A stretch of 64,000 nt of DNA from NCBI RefSeq assembly GCF_018918005.1, contig NZ_JAHLPR010000012.1, positions 1 to 64,000 on the forward strand, written 5' to 3'. Shown here in pieces: positions 1-8,400 of the stretch. The stretch comes from Paenibacillus sp. MSJ-34. GTDB lineage: Bacteria > Bacillota > Bacilli > Paenibacillales > Paenibacillaceae. Position 1 is the first letter of the stretch. Each line of letters starts with the position of its first letter. The notes under the pieces are model-generated. The model saw only the letters and a list, made by a program, of their open reading frames with translations. It did no database searches and was not told the origin of the DNA. The translations under genes were made by a program, and so were the position numbers.

Positions 1-12
1 AACTTCATAGTA

Positions 13-84
13 AGCGCCTCCTGATAGGTTTTTAGGGCTCTAGACCCGTCACACCCCTATCATACGAGGCGCTCCTGTTTTTTT
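13..84 (+). terminator. Long imperfect inverted repeat followed by a T-run at the window edge
   Basis: AGCGCCTC plus a GATAGG segment (13-28) is mirrored by CCTATCAT plus GAGGCGCT (56-73), with a 27-nt loop, and a run of seven Ts follows at 78-84. It could be the intrinsic terminator of a plus-strand gene left of the window, or the end of a mobile element. No gene is visible to decide between them. Bases 85-315 hold nothing I can recognise. Confidence 0.45.
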
Positions 85-315
85 CAAAGGCCATTTCTTA
101 GCCTACACAGGAATGTTTAGCGCCAAAGCTCCAAAAGAACGGCGAACGGCAGTTGGAAAAGGAGACTGGTTCCGTCTGTAAAGGACCAGTGTGTTGAGAA
201 GGATTTTCCGTCGACGTCATATCGGACTTCGTTACTACGCCAATATGATCTAGGAAGACTTCAAGAAAAGCGATTCATCCGCAAGGACCTTTGATGCTAA
301 CCCCGCTTTCTCCAC

Positions 316-342
316 AAAAAAAGAGCCTACGAAAGGCTCTTT
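316..342 (-). terminator. Intrinsic terminator of the GHL10/ABC/RpiR operon
   Basis: On the minus strand AAAGAGCC pairs with GGCTCTTT across a 7-nt loop and is followed by a T7 run. It lies about 85 nt beyond the rpiR stop codon. A second small hairpin (CTACGCAG / CTGTGCGTAG, about 389-414) sits between the gene and the terminator. Confidence 0.8.
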
Positions 343-426
343 GGCAGAAGAAAACTCCCATTTTGCGCTAGTTTATGCGGAGTCCCCCTACGCAGTGTTA
401 ATCTGTGCGTAGTTCACCTATTTTAT

Positions 427-1293
427 TTAGAACAGTTTCTCGGAAATGGCCTTGGCCGTTACTTCTCTAAACTTCAAAGCTTCGTCTTTCATTTGCAACG
501 AGACGGCGACATTCAAAATGTCGATGACGGCCAGCTGCGATATTTTGGCGGAAAGCGAGCTGCCTTGCAGCGGGTTTTCCCTGGCGATCATTAACAGGAC
601 GATATCCGCCACTTTCGTGATCGGCGAACGGGCGTTGCTTGTAATGGCGACGACGGTGGCTCCCGCTTTTTTGGCCAGGGTCAAGTTTTCGATCGTGTCC
701 TTGGTGCTGCCGGAGATCGATATGCCGACAGCCACGTCGTCTTTGGTCATCAGAGCCGCTTCCATCGCTTGAAAGTGCGTGTCCGTCTTGGCGCTGCTTT
801 GCTTGCCTATTCGGGAGAAACTGTGCGCCGCTTGCATTGCCGTCAGCCCGGACGAACCGACGCCGAAAAAACAAATGCATCGGGCCCGATGCAACGCATC
901 GATCGCCTTGCCTAACTGTTCCGAAACGGCCAGTTCTCTCGTCTGCTCCAAAGTGCGGATATGGTTGGCGATAATTTTTTCATTCAACGCGGTAGAATCG
1001 TCTTCTTCCGTAACTTCCTGATGCAAATGATCGATCGGTTTCACCAAATCTTGCGCCAAGGATAATTTGAAATCTTGAAATCCTTGAAATTTGAGCTTCC
1101 GGCATAAGCGCAGCACCGTCGTTTCGCCGACGTCGGCTTTTTCCGCCAGTTCGGTTACCGAGTGATAAATAATGTCGGAGGCGTTATCCAAAATATATTG
1201 CGCCACTTTTTGTTCCGCTTTGGTTAGTCCGTTCAGATGACTTTGTATGTTCAGTAAAGTTTTCCCCATCCCTTGTATGGTCGACAAGCGCAA
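427..1293 (-). CDS. MurR/RpiR family transcriptional regulator
   Basis: A 288-residue, two-domain regulator. The N-terminal RpiR-type helix-turn-helix covers about residues 10-90 (VTELAEKADVGETTVLRLCRK) and the SIS phosphosugar-binding domain about residues 130-260 (FFGVGSSGLTA, ISISGSTKDT). Family members sense phosphorylated sugars such as MurNAc-6-P, GlcNAc-6-P or ribose-5-P and usually control adjacent sugar genes. The gene is the last of a minus-strand run of surface glycosidase-like protein, ABC importer and metallo-hydrolase, so it probably regulates that run. The start is TTG with GGAAAGGGGAT just upstream; an in-frame ATG lies eight codons in but has a poor ribosome-binding site. The ligand cannot be read from sequence. 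Confidence 0.9.
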   Translation of the reverse strand: MRLSTIQGMGKTLLNIQSHLNGLTKAEQKVAQYILDNASDIIYHSVTELAEKADVGETTVLRLCRKLKFQGFQDFKLSLAQDLVKPIDHLHQEVTEEDDSTALNEKIIANHIRTLEQTRELAVSEQLGKAIDALHRARCICFFGVGSSGLTAMQAAHSFSRIGKQSSAKTDTHFQAMEAALMTKDDVAVGISISGSTKDTIENLTLAKKAGATVVAITSNARSPITKVADIVLLMIARENPLQGSSLSAKISQLAVIDILNVAVSLQMKDEALKFREVTAKAISEKLF

Positions 1294-1346
1294 AATCCCC
1301 TTTCCATCTCCCGATCGATAGAATGTAATCTTCTTTTTAAATGATT

Positions 1347-1366
1347 TAGAAGGTTGATTCCTTCTA
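1347..1366. promoter_or_regulatory. Perfect inverted repeat between hydrolase and rpiR genes
   Basis: TAGAAGG, 6 nt, CCTTCTA lies in the 115-bp gap upstream of the RpiR gene, within AT-rich sequence. It could be an operator for autoregulation or a weak intergenic hairpin. I did not find the same half-sites at the head of the operon. Confidence 0.35.
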
Positions 1367-1408
1367 TTTTATTTTATCGATATCATGCGAAATAGGCAAG
1401 GACAAGAC

Positions 1409-2230
1409 TTATGCGAGTTCCGATACATGATGGATCATGCCGTCGTAAGCTGTAATAATCCCGTGCGGTTCGAAAATATTGCTTAAATCGTCATGCATCA
1501 AGCCGATGTTATGCGAAAAGTGAGTCGCGATCATTTGACTCCCCGGATGAAATATGCCCTCGCGCCGGAAAATGTCTTGGATCTCCACGACAGCCTCGAT
1601 GTTCAAATGATTGCGGCGTTCAGGCAGGAGTCCGTTCGTGCAGTCCATAATCGCCAGGTCGATGGTCCGCCCTTGGAGGAAGGACCAGGTTTCGTCGGGA
1701 AACCAGCCGGTATCGTGGCCGTACAATATGCGTTTGCCGTTTCGTTCGATATAGAGAAGAAGGCAAGTCTCCATCGGATTGTGATCGGCCGGAAGCGGCG
1801 TCACGCGCGCCGTCTTCGCTTCTACCGCCGCAAACGGGACGATGCGCTGAAAGCGAAAGCAGGTTTCGTTACGCTCCAGATGTTCGGTCAAGAGCCGCAT
1901 CGGCATATCGTGGCCGTAAATGTTGAGCGGGTGAGCGGGTTCGCTGGCGAATACAGGCATGCGCATTCGGATATCGTCTGCATATAAATGATCGTGGTGC
2001 GTGTGGGTAATAAAAAGGTCTTCCACCCGGGCCAAATGGTAACGGTCGCGCAGAACATGGTAATACGTATCCGGCGGAAAATCGATTTTTAATACATCGT
2101 CAATCGTGACGGAAGTGCGCGTTCGGATGTTTTTTCCGCCCAATTCAATGGCCTTCATACAGTGTTCGCAGCGGCAAAACAAGCCGGGAAAGCCCTCGGC
2201 GGCCGCCGTTCCGTGAAAATGAATTTTCAT
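1409..2230 (-). CDS. MBL-fold metallo-hydrolase, PhnP-like
   Basis: A 273-residue metallo-beta-lactamase-fold hydrolase. Metal ligands are visible in THTHHDH (about residue 76), ADHNP (about 148), YGHDTG (about 169) and THFSH (about 241). An N-terminal cysteine cluster (FCRCEHC, about 18-24) resembles the structural zinc site of PhnP-type cyclic phosphodiesterases. PhnP hydrolyses cyclic phosphate sugars, so a phosphodiester or lactone linked to the imported glycan is a possible substrate; that is inference. It starts at an ATG with GGAGGAA upstream, 20 nt after the MalG-type permease gene, and is clearly co-transcribed. No signal peptide, so cytoplasmic. Confidence 0.85.
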   Translation of the reverse strand: MKIHFHGTAAAEGFPGLFCRCEHCMKAIELGGKNIRTRTSVTIDDVLKIDFPPDTYYHVLRDRYHLARVEDLFITHTHHDHLYADDIRMRMPVFASEPAHPLNIYGHDMPMRLLTEHLERNETCFRFQRIVPFAAVEAKTARVTPLPADHNPMETCLLLYIERNGKRILYGHDTGWFPDETWSFLQGRTIDLAIMDCTNGLLPERRNHLNIEAVVEIQDIFRREGIFHPGSQMIATHFSHNIGLMHDDLSNIFEPHGIITAYDGMIHHVSELA

Positions 2231-2249
2231 GAATAAAATTCCTCCTGTC

Positions 2250-3134
2250 TTACCCTTTGACGGCGCCGACCATTCCGTTAATAAATTGTTTTTGCAAAAT
2301 CAAGAAAATGACAATGATCGGAATGATGGAAATAATGGTTCCGACGGCGATATAAGCGAAATTAAAGGAAAGCGAGCCCTGCAAATACGAAAGCGCGGGA
2401 GCAAGCGGGTACTTCTTCGGATCGTCAAGCACGATAATCGGCCATAGGAACGAATTCCAAAAAGCCATAAAATCAAAAATGAGGACGGTGGAAATCGTCG
2501 GTTTAATCATCGGAATCATAATGTTCCAAAAAATGCGGAACTCGCCCGCTCCGTCCACTCGCGCCGAGTCCTCCATTTCACGCGGAATGGTAATAAACGC
2601 TTGACGCAGCAAAAAAATATTAAAGACGCTAATGGCCGACGGAAGGACAACGCCCGTCATCGTATTGTACAAGCCCAGCTTGTTGATGGTTAGAAAGTTG
2701 ACGATCATTCCCGCCGCGTTAGGCAAGATCATGGTGCTGATAATCGCATAAAAAATAAAATTGCGTCCGCGGAAACTCATGCGCGCAAGCGGATAGGCGG
2801 TAATGAGGCAAAATGCGATGTTCAAACCGACTCCCGCCGCGGTCATCACGACCGTATTCCACATGTAATTCCAGAGCGGCATAATATCGAAAACTTTAAT
2901 ATAGTTCTCGAATGTAATCGGATTAGGTATGAATTGAGGCGGAAACGCGTATAAGTTTTCTCCCGTTTTGAGGGACGTGGACAAGAGCCACAGGAAAGGC
3001 CCTAAGCAAATCAACGCCGCAATGATCATTAAAATATAAAGAATGAACGCACCGATTGCTTTTCTCGCGGAGATCGGACGGCGGCGCGGCATCCGGTTCG
3101 CTCTAACTGCGGAGGACGGGGACATATTACTCAT
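2250..3134 (-). CDS. Carbohydrate ABC transporter permease, MalG type
   Basis: A 294-residue inner-membrane permease of the CUT1 sugar importer family with about six membrane segments. The EAA loop that docks the ATPase is visible as DSARVDGAGEFRIFWNIMIP (about residues 187-206), and the protein ends in the typical MalG-like segment with QKQFINGMVGAVKG. Its start overlaps the end of the MalF-type gene by 8 bp, indicating translational coupling. No ATPase gene is present in the operon, so a shared MsmX-like ATPase encoded elsewhere is expected, as in many Bacillales CUT1 systems. Confidence 0.93.
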   Translation of the reverse strand: MSNMSPSSAVRANRMPRRRPISARKAIGAFILYILMIIAALICLGPFLWLLSTSLKTGENLYAFPPQFIPNPITFENYIKVFDIMPLWNYMWNTVVMTAAGVGLNIAFCLITAYPLARMSFRGRNFIFYAIISTMILPNAAGMIVNFLTINKLGLYNTMTGVVLPSAISVFNIFLLRQAFITIPREMEDSARVDGAGEFRIFWNIMIPMIKPTISTVLIFDFMAFWNSFLWPIIVLDDPKKYPLAPALSYLQGSLSFNFAYIAVGTIISIIPIIVIFLILQKQFINGMVGAVKG

Positions 3135-4032
3135 AGTACGACATGCCTCCCTTTCGATTGAATCTGAACGACAGGATCGTAAAAATCATAATAATCAGCG
3201 AAACGATCAAACCGACTGCGGCCGCGTAACCGAAGTTAAAGTCGATAAAGGCGAGTTTATAGGTATACACTCCGGTGACCAATGTCGCGCCGGCCGGGTC
3301 TCCTTTCGGCCCGAACATGACGAAGATTTCGTCAAAGACGCGCACGGCGCCCATGACCGACATAATGGTACAAACCAAAATGAACGGCTGCAACAACGGA
3401 ATGGTAATGCTCCAAACGACGCGCCAGCGACTGGCGCCGTCGATCCGCGCAGCTTCCTGCAATTCGGCAGGAACCGATTGCAGTCCGGCGAGATAGATCA
3501 TCATATAGTAGCCAAGCCCTTTCCAGACGGTAACGCCCATGGCGGCGAACAAGGCGACGCTCGGCAGCGCCATCCACGAAATGGGTTCATGGATCACGCC
3601 CAATGATTGCAAAATATAGTTTAGAACCCCTTTTTCCTCGTAAACCCATTTCCAGGCGATCGCCGCTGCAACCATCGAAGTTACGACCGGAATAAAGTAA
3701 GCGACGCGAAAGAAATGAACCCCGCGCAGCTTGTTATTGACGAGCACTGCCATGAGTATGGCTAAAATCTGGATGACGGGCACACAGATAACATAGAGCA
3801 GCGAGTTTGTGAGGGCCTTCCAGAAATCCGGGTCGCCAAACATCCGGTTGAAGTTGGCCGCACCAACCCATTTTGTGTCTTCAATGACGGAATAATTGGT
3901 GAACGCAAGCGGCAATCCGTAAATGATCGGATAAAAGGTAAAGACAAGCAGCACGACGATCCCCGGGGCAAGCATGGCATAGGAAAAAATTAAGCGTTTT
4001 TTTCTTAAATTCGTAATTGTAGCTTTCGCCAC
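3127..4032 (-). CDS. Carbohydrate ABC transporter permease, MalF type
   Basis: A 301-residue partner permease of the same CUT1 importer with six predicted membrane segments and an EAA loop around LQEAARIDGASRWRVVWSIT (about residues 185-204). It has the short N-terminus typical of Gram-positive MalF/LplB-like proteins (family about 290-310 residues). It follows the binding-protein gene by 82 bp and overlaps the next permease gene by 8 bp. Specificity is set by the lipoprotein and cannot be assigned from the permease. Confidence 0.93.
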   Translation of the reverse strand: MAKATITNLRKKRLIFSYAMLAPGIVVLLVFTFYPIIYGLPLAFTNYSVIEDTKWVGAANFNRMFGDPDFWKALTNSLLYVICVPVIQILAILMAVLVNNKLRGVHFFRVAYFIPVVTSMVAAAIAWKWVYEEKGVLNYILQSLGVIHEPISWMALPSVALFAAMGVTVWKGLGYYMMIYLAGLQSVPAELQEAARIDGASRWRVVWSITIPLLQPFILVCTIMSVMGAVRVFDEIFVMFGPKGDPAGATLVTGVYTYKLAFIDFNFGYAAAVGLIVSLIIMIFTILSFRFNRKGGMSYYE

Positions 4033-4114
4033 AATGCATCACCCCTTGCTTATTTTGGTTGACAAAGGGTGAGTACAGGCTCACCCTTTGCGCGTTATCG
4101 AAGATTCGATTCAC

Positions 4115-5422
4115 CTATTCCTCGGCCAACACTTCATCCAACTTGGCCTGCATATCCGTTTCGGCTTTTTGCAGCATTTCCTCCGGCGTTAACTTTCCAA
4201 GGAGCATTTCCTTCCAATATTTCCACAGGAATTCGAGGATTTCGCTTTCTTTATTGACGCCAAGCGTAAAGTCGATGGCTTTATCGGTTTGCGTAGCGGT
4301 AATTCTTCTCGCCACGTCCTCCGGTTCGTTGCTGTCTCCCTCCGTAAAGAACGGATCTTTGGCCGCTTCCTTGGTAGAAGGCAAAATGTTGACGATCTTG
4401 GCGAATTCCAATTGCGACTCGTCGTTGGTTATAAAATGAGCGAACAGAATGGCTTCTTGATGATGCTTGCTCATCGTCGGAACGACGACATTCATTAAGC
4501 CGCCGTGAACTTTGCCGTCCGCCGAAACGGTCGGGATGGGAGCGACCACCGTTTTATCGTACACATCCTTGGCATTGGTCTTGATCCGATTCAAAAATTG
4601 CGAACCGGTCACAAAGGAGGCGATTTGCCCGCCTTGATATTTGTCGGTCGCGTACCCCGCATCGGCCGTTATGCTCTCTTTGGGCACGATGCCTTGATCG
4701 TACAGATCTTTATTCCACTTGGCCCATTCCAGCGCTTCGGGCGTATTGACGACGATTTTGGTTTTATCTTCGTTAATAATCGGCACCCCGCGCAAGAACA
4801 TATCGATCGGCGGATTATAAATAGGTACGAAGCCGTATTTGCCTGTCTTTTCTTTAATGACAATGGCATGTTCTTTCATCTCCTCCCAGGTGGAGGGCGG
4901 CCTGTTCGGATCCAGGCCGGCGGCCTCGTAGATCTCCTTGTTTAACGATAAGACGCCAAGGCCGTAGTACCACGGGAAAGCATAGATGCTTTCGCCGATT
5001 TTGGCCGAGTGAAGCAGCGATTCGAAATAGATCGATAATTGCTCTTCGGTGGCTTCCTTTTTCAAATCGACCAGAGCGTTCTTATCGGCTAACTTGAGCG
5101 CCATGCCCGTGTTTAAATTGACGACATCCGGCGATTGATTCCCGGCGATCGAGGCAAGCAATTTATTCTCCATCGAGCCGTAGGGGAGATCGGTCCAGTT
5201 TACGGTAATGCCGGGGTTGGCGTCTTCGAATTTTTTAATTCTGCCTTTGATGTAATCGTCGAAGGTAGGGCTTAATGAAATCGTCCAAAAATTGATCGCT
5301 ACCGGGCCGCTCTCGGCCTCCTGCCCATTTTCGTTCGTTTTGGAGCCGCCGCAGGCGGCAAGCATGGAAAGCATCAGCGAAACGGCAAGCAGCAAAGCGG
5401 TTATACGCAATGTTTTACTCAT
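4115..5422 (-). CDS. Extracellular sugar-binding lipoprotein of the CUT1 importer
   Basis: A family-1 solute-binding protein of about 435 residues. I place the start at the ATG at 5422 because the protein then begins with MSKTLRITALLLAV and a lipobox LAAC near residue 24; AGAGGGGAG lies just upstream. The upstream extension to 5449 adds a charged stretch that would spoil the signal peptide. Mature residues include typical features (WTISLSPTFDDYIKGRI, GSMENKLLASIAGNQSPDV) of oligosaccharide binders. It starts 32 nt after the stop of the large GHL10/SLH gene, so surface hydrolase and importer are one unit. Confidence 0.93.
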   Translation of the reverse strand: MSKTLRITALLLAVSLMLSMLAACGGSKTNENGQEAESGPVAINFWTISLSPTFDDYIKGRIKKFEDANPGITVNWTDLPYGSMENKLLASIAGNQSPDVVNLNTGMALKLADKNALVDLKKEATEEQLSIYFESLLHSAKIGESIYAFPWYYGLGVLSLNKEIYEAAGLDPNRPPSTWEEMKEHAIVIKEKTGKYGFVPIYNPPIDMFLRGVPIINEDKTKIVVNTPEALEWAKWNKDLYDQGIVPKESITADAGYATDKYQGGQIASFVTGSQFLNRIKTNAKDVYDKTVVAPIPTVSADGKVHGGLMNVVVPTMSKHHQEAILFAHFITNDESQLEFAKIVNILPSTKEAAKDPFFTEGDSNEPEDVARRITATQTDKAIDFTLGVNKESEILEFLWKYWKEMLLGKLTPEEMLQKAETDMQAKLDEVLAEE

Positions 5423-5454
5423 TTCATTTCTCCCCTCTTTCACTCTCAATGGTA

Positions 5455-8400
5455 TTAATTAATGTAATGAACGGTTCGAAGGAATCGCTGTAGAGCGACG
5501 ACGGCTTCCCCACGGGATACGTGCGATTGCGGCGCGATCGTACCGTCATCCCTTCCCTGATAAACGCCGGCCTCAACCATCACGGCAACGGCAGCTTGAG
5601 CCCAGGCTGCAATCGCCTGGCTGTCCGCGAATGTTTCCAATGGAATCGGATTGGCCGAAGCCGCTCGAGCGGGCGATGTCCCTGCGAAGTCGAACGCTCT
5701 TGCCATCATCGCCGCCATCTGCTCCCTGGTGACAACTTCATCCGGCCGGAAAGAGCCGTCCGCAAAGCCGTTGACGATTCCCGCTTTCGCGGCGGAGTCA
5801 ACCGCTCCCGCAAACCAGTCCGTCCGCTGCACGTCGCTGTACGCCGACAGTTGCCCAGCGGCGTCCGCACCGCTGGCCGCGGCCGCTCCCGTCCCATCCG
5901 TTAGGCCCAGCGCGCGGACGAGAAGGGCGGCCAATTCCGCTCGCGTCACCTTGGCGTTCGGGGCGAAGGAACGGTCGTCAACGCCTTGCACGATCCGTTT
6001 GGAAGCCAGCCGCTCGATTTCCGATTGCGCCCAGTGTCCCGCAGTGTCGGGGAACGTTTCGGCGCTTTGGATGACAGCGTAACGGCCGCTCGTATTGCGC
6101 ATGATCTCGACGATCGTCTTCCCGTCTTTCACTCGCAGGAACGATGGAACGAACGAAAGTTTCCCGCTTGGATCGACGGCAACCGCTGTCGCGGTGTCGG
6201 TATCGAGCGGACGATGTACAATGATCGTATGCCCGATCAGCGGATCGCGCAGATCGTCGATTGCGGCGATCTCCGCACCGTCGCTCTCAATAACGAGCGC
6301 AAATTCATAGATTTCGCTCGCAAATCCGCCTCCGTTCACCGCGGGCCGTTGTTTGCTCTTATGGATGACAACATAAAGCGCCGCGTCCTTCTCTTGCTCT
6401 TGTTCGCCCCATTGTTTGACTTTGCCGTCGATCCCCTTCAAGCCCAGCGGGAATTCAAATACGGCATCCGTCGTCCTTAGCGAAATCAACGCCTCTTTGT
6501 TCCGGTTCGCTCCCGCGAGGAAAGATGCCAGCGGAATGCCGAGTCTGATCGTGTCGGCCTCATCGTCCAACTCCGTTACGATCCGCTTCCCGTTCCCGCC
6601 GTCGAGCTTATCCAGCCCTTCGCGCAGCGCATCGGCATGCAGCAGATAGGATGTCTCCGTCTTGCCGTTCGCATCGGTCCTGGATACGGTGAGCGCGCTG
6701 TCTTTCATCAGCACGCCGTCCGTATGGGAAACGGTATATTCCGCTTTAGAGCCGGCTGCGGGAGCCGACGGCGAAGTTGTCGGCGTTCCGTAAGATACCG
6801 ACCCTCCGGATCCTGAACCCGTGCCCGGCTTCGGCTCGGACGGCGTTCCGGGATCGACCGGTTCCAATGACTGCCCTGTTTTGGCAGCGTATACATCTAA
6901 CATATACTCGATAAAGTCCAAATCGTGCTCGATGCGTTTCTTCACTTCGGCATGGACCGCATGGTTATCGGCGATCAGGCTGCGGATCTTGGTCACGCCG
7001 GATTTCGCGCCGATCGCGTTCTCCAGTTTCATTTCATTCGTTTGCTTCAACCCGGCCGCAAGGGTGCTCGCAATATCGGCGACAGATTTGGCGGCTTCCG
7101 GACTCATGCCTTGGTAAGGAACATAGATTTCATCCGTTTTACGCGCCAATTCCTTAAACATAAGCGATACAGGTTCGGTCTTGCGATGATCCGGCGAGAT
7201 CGCCGGTTCGCGATGCGACCCCAATTTGACGATATCGCCGTAGCCTCCGTAGAAAAGCGATTCAAACTCGAAAATTCCCGTTCCGGCCGAACCGTGTCGA
7301 TTCACTTGGTCCAACTGATCCATCAAGGCCGTATGCGTCAAGTTGATAAAGGTTCCTACCGCCGAAGTGCTGAAGCTTTTATTTTTAGCCAAGTCCAGCG
7401 TTTTTTCCAAATCGTCGACAACAACGCTCCAATCCGGCATATACGACATATGGAACGTGTTATCGAGCAAATTGTTGTCAAGCCAATTCTCTACTTCTTG
7501 ATAATGCGTGTACGGCGCTTCGTGATAATTAGGCCATACGGCCGCAGTAATTGTAATATCCGGTTTCAACGCTTTCGCTTCATGCACCGTGCGTTCGATA
7601 AAGGAATTGATCGCATCGATTCGAAAGCGGACCCACGCATCCCATTTCTCGTCGCCCGGGAAAACCTCGGCGGGATCGACGCCATGCTCTTGTTTAAACG
7701 CTTGCCGCGTATAATCCTCATAGCCGTAATCCTTGGAATAGTCGGCCGGCGAACCGGGATAACGTCCGTAATCATGATGAAGCCCGTCAATATCGTATTT
7801 GCTTAGCAATTCTTGATAGACTTCCGAAATAAATTGTCTGGCCCCGGGATCGACCGGATTCAGAGAAAGCCCCGTTTGATCCGGTGACGGTTGAATGACC
7901 GCTTCTCCCCCCGGTTTGATTTCCCGCGTGTACATCAGCCATTCCGGATGCTTCTCCAATACGGGCGCGCCCGGTAATATAAAGAAGTTATGCACCCACG
8001 CATGGATTTCAATGCCGCGTTTATGCCCTTCCGTTATGTAGGCATCCAAGACGTCGAACCCTTTGTTGATCGGATTCATCGCCGTAAGCGGATGTTCGGT
8101 GGCAAAGGAAGCGTATCCGTTCCACCATGTTTCCAAATAGATCGCGTTAATGTTCACGGCTTGAATCCGGTCCAAATGATCGATTACCTGTTGGAGATTG
8201 GTCTCCTTCGGACGGAGCCATAGCGCACGATGATCGACCTTGCGCGATTCGAACGTTAAGTAATAGGCTTCGGTCGTCAACCGGTTCAGTTCGTCCAATC
8301 GCGCCCGCTCACCCTCCAACCCTTCTTCCGCAGCCGCTTCTTTAATTTGCCGCAGCAGGGTTTGCGCTTCGGAGATGGCGCGCTCGATTCGTTCGTAAGG

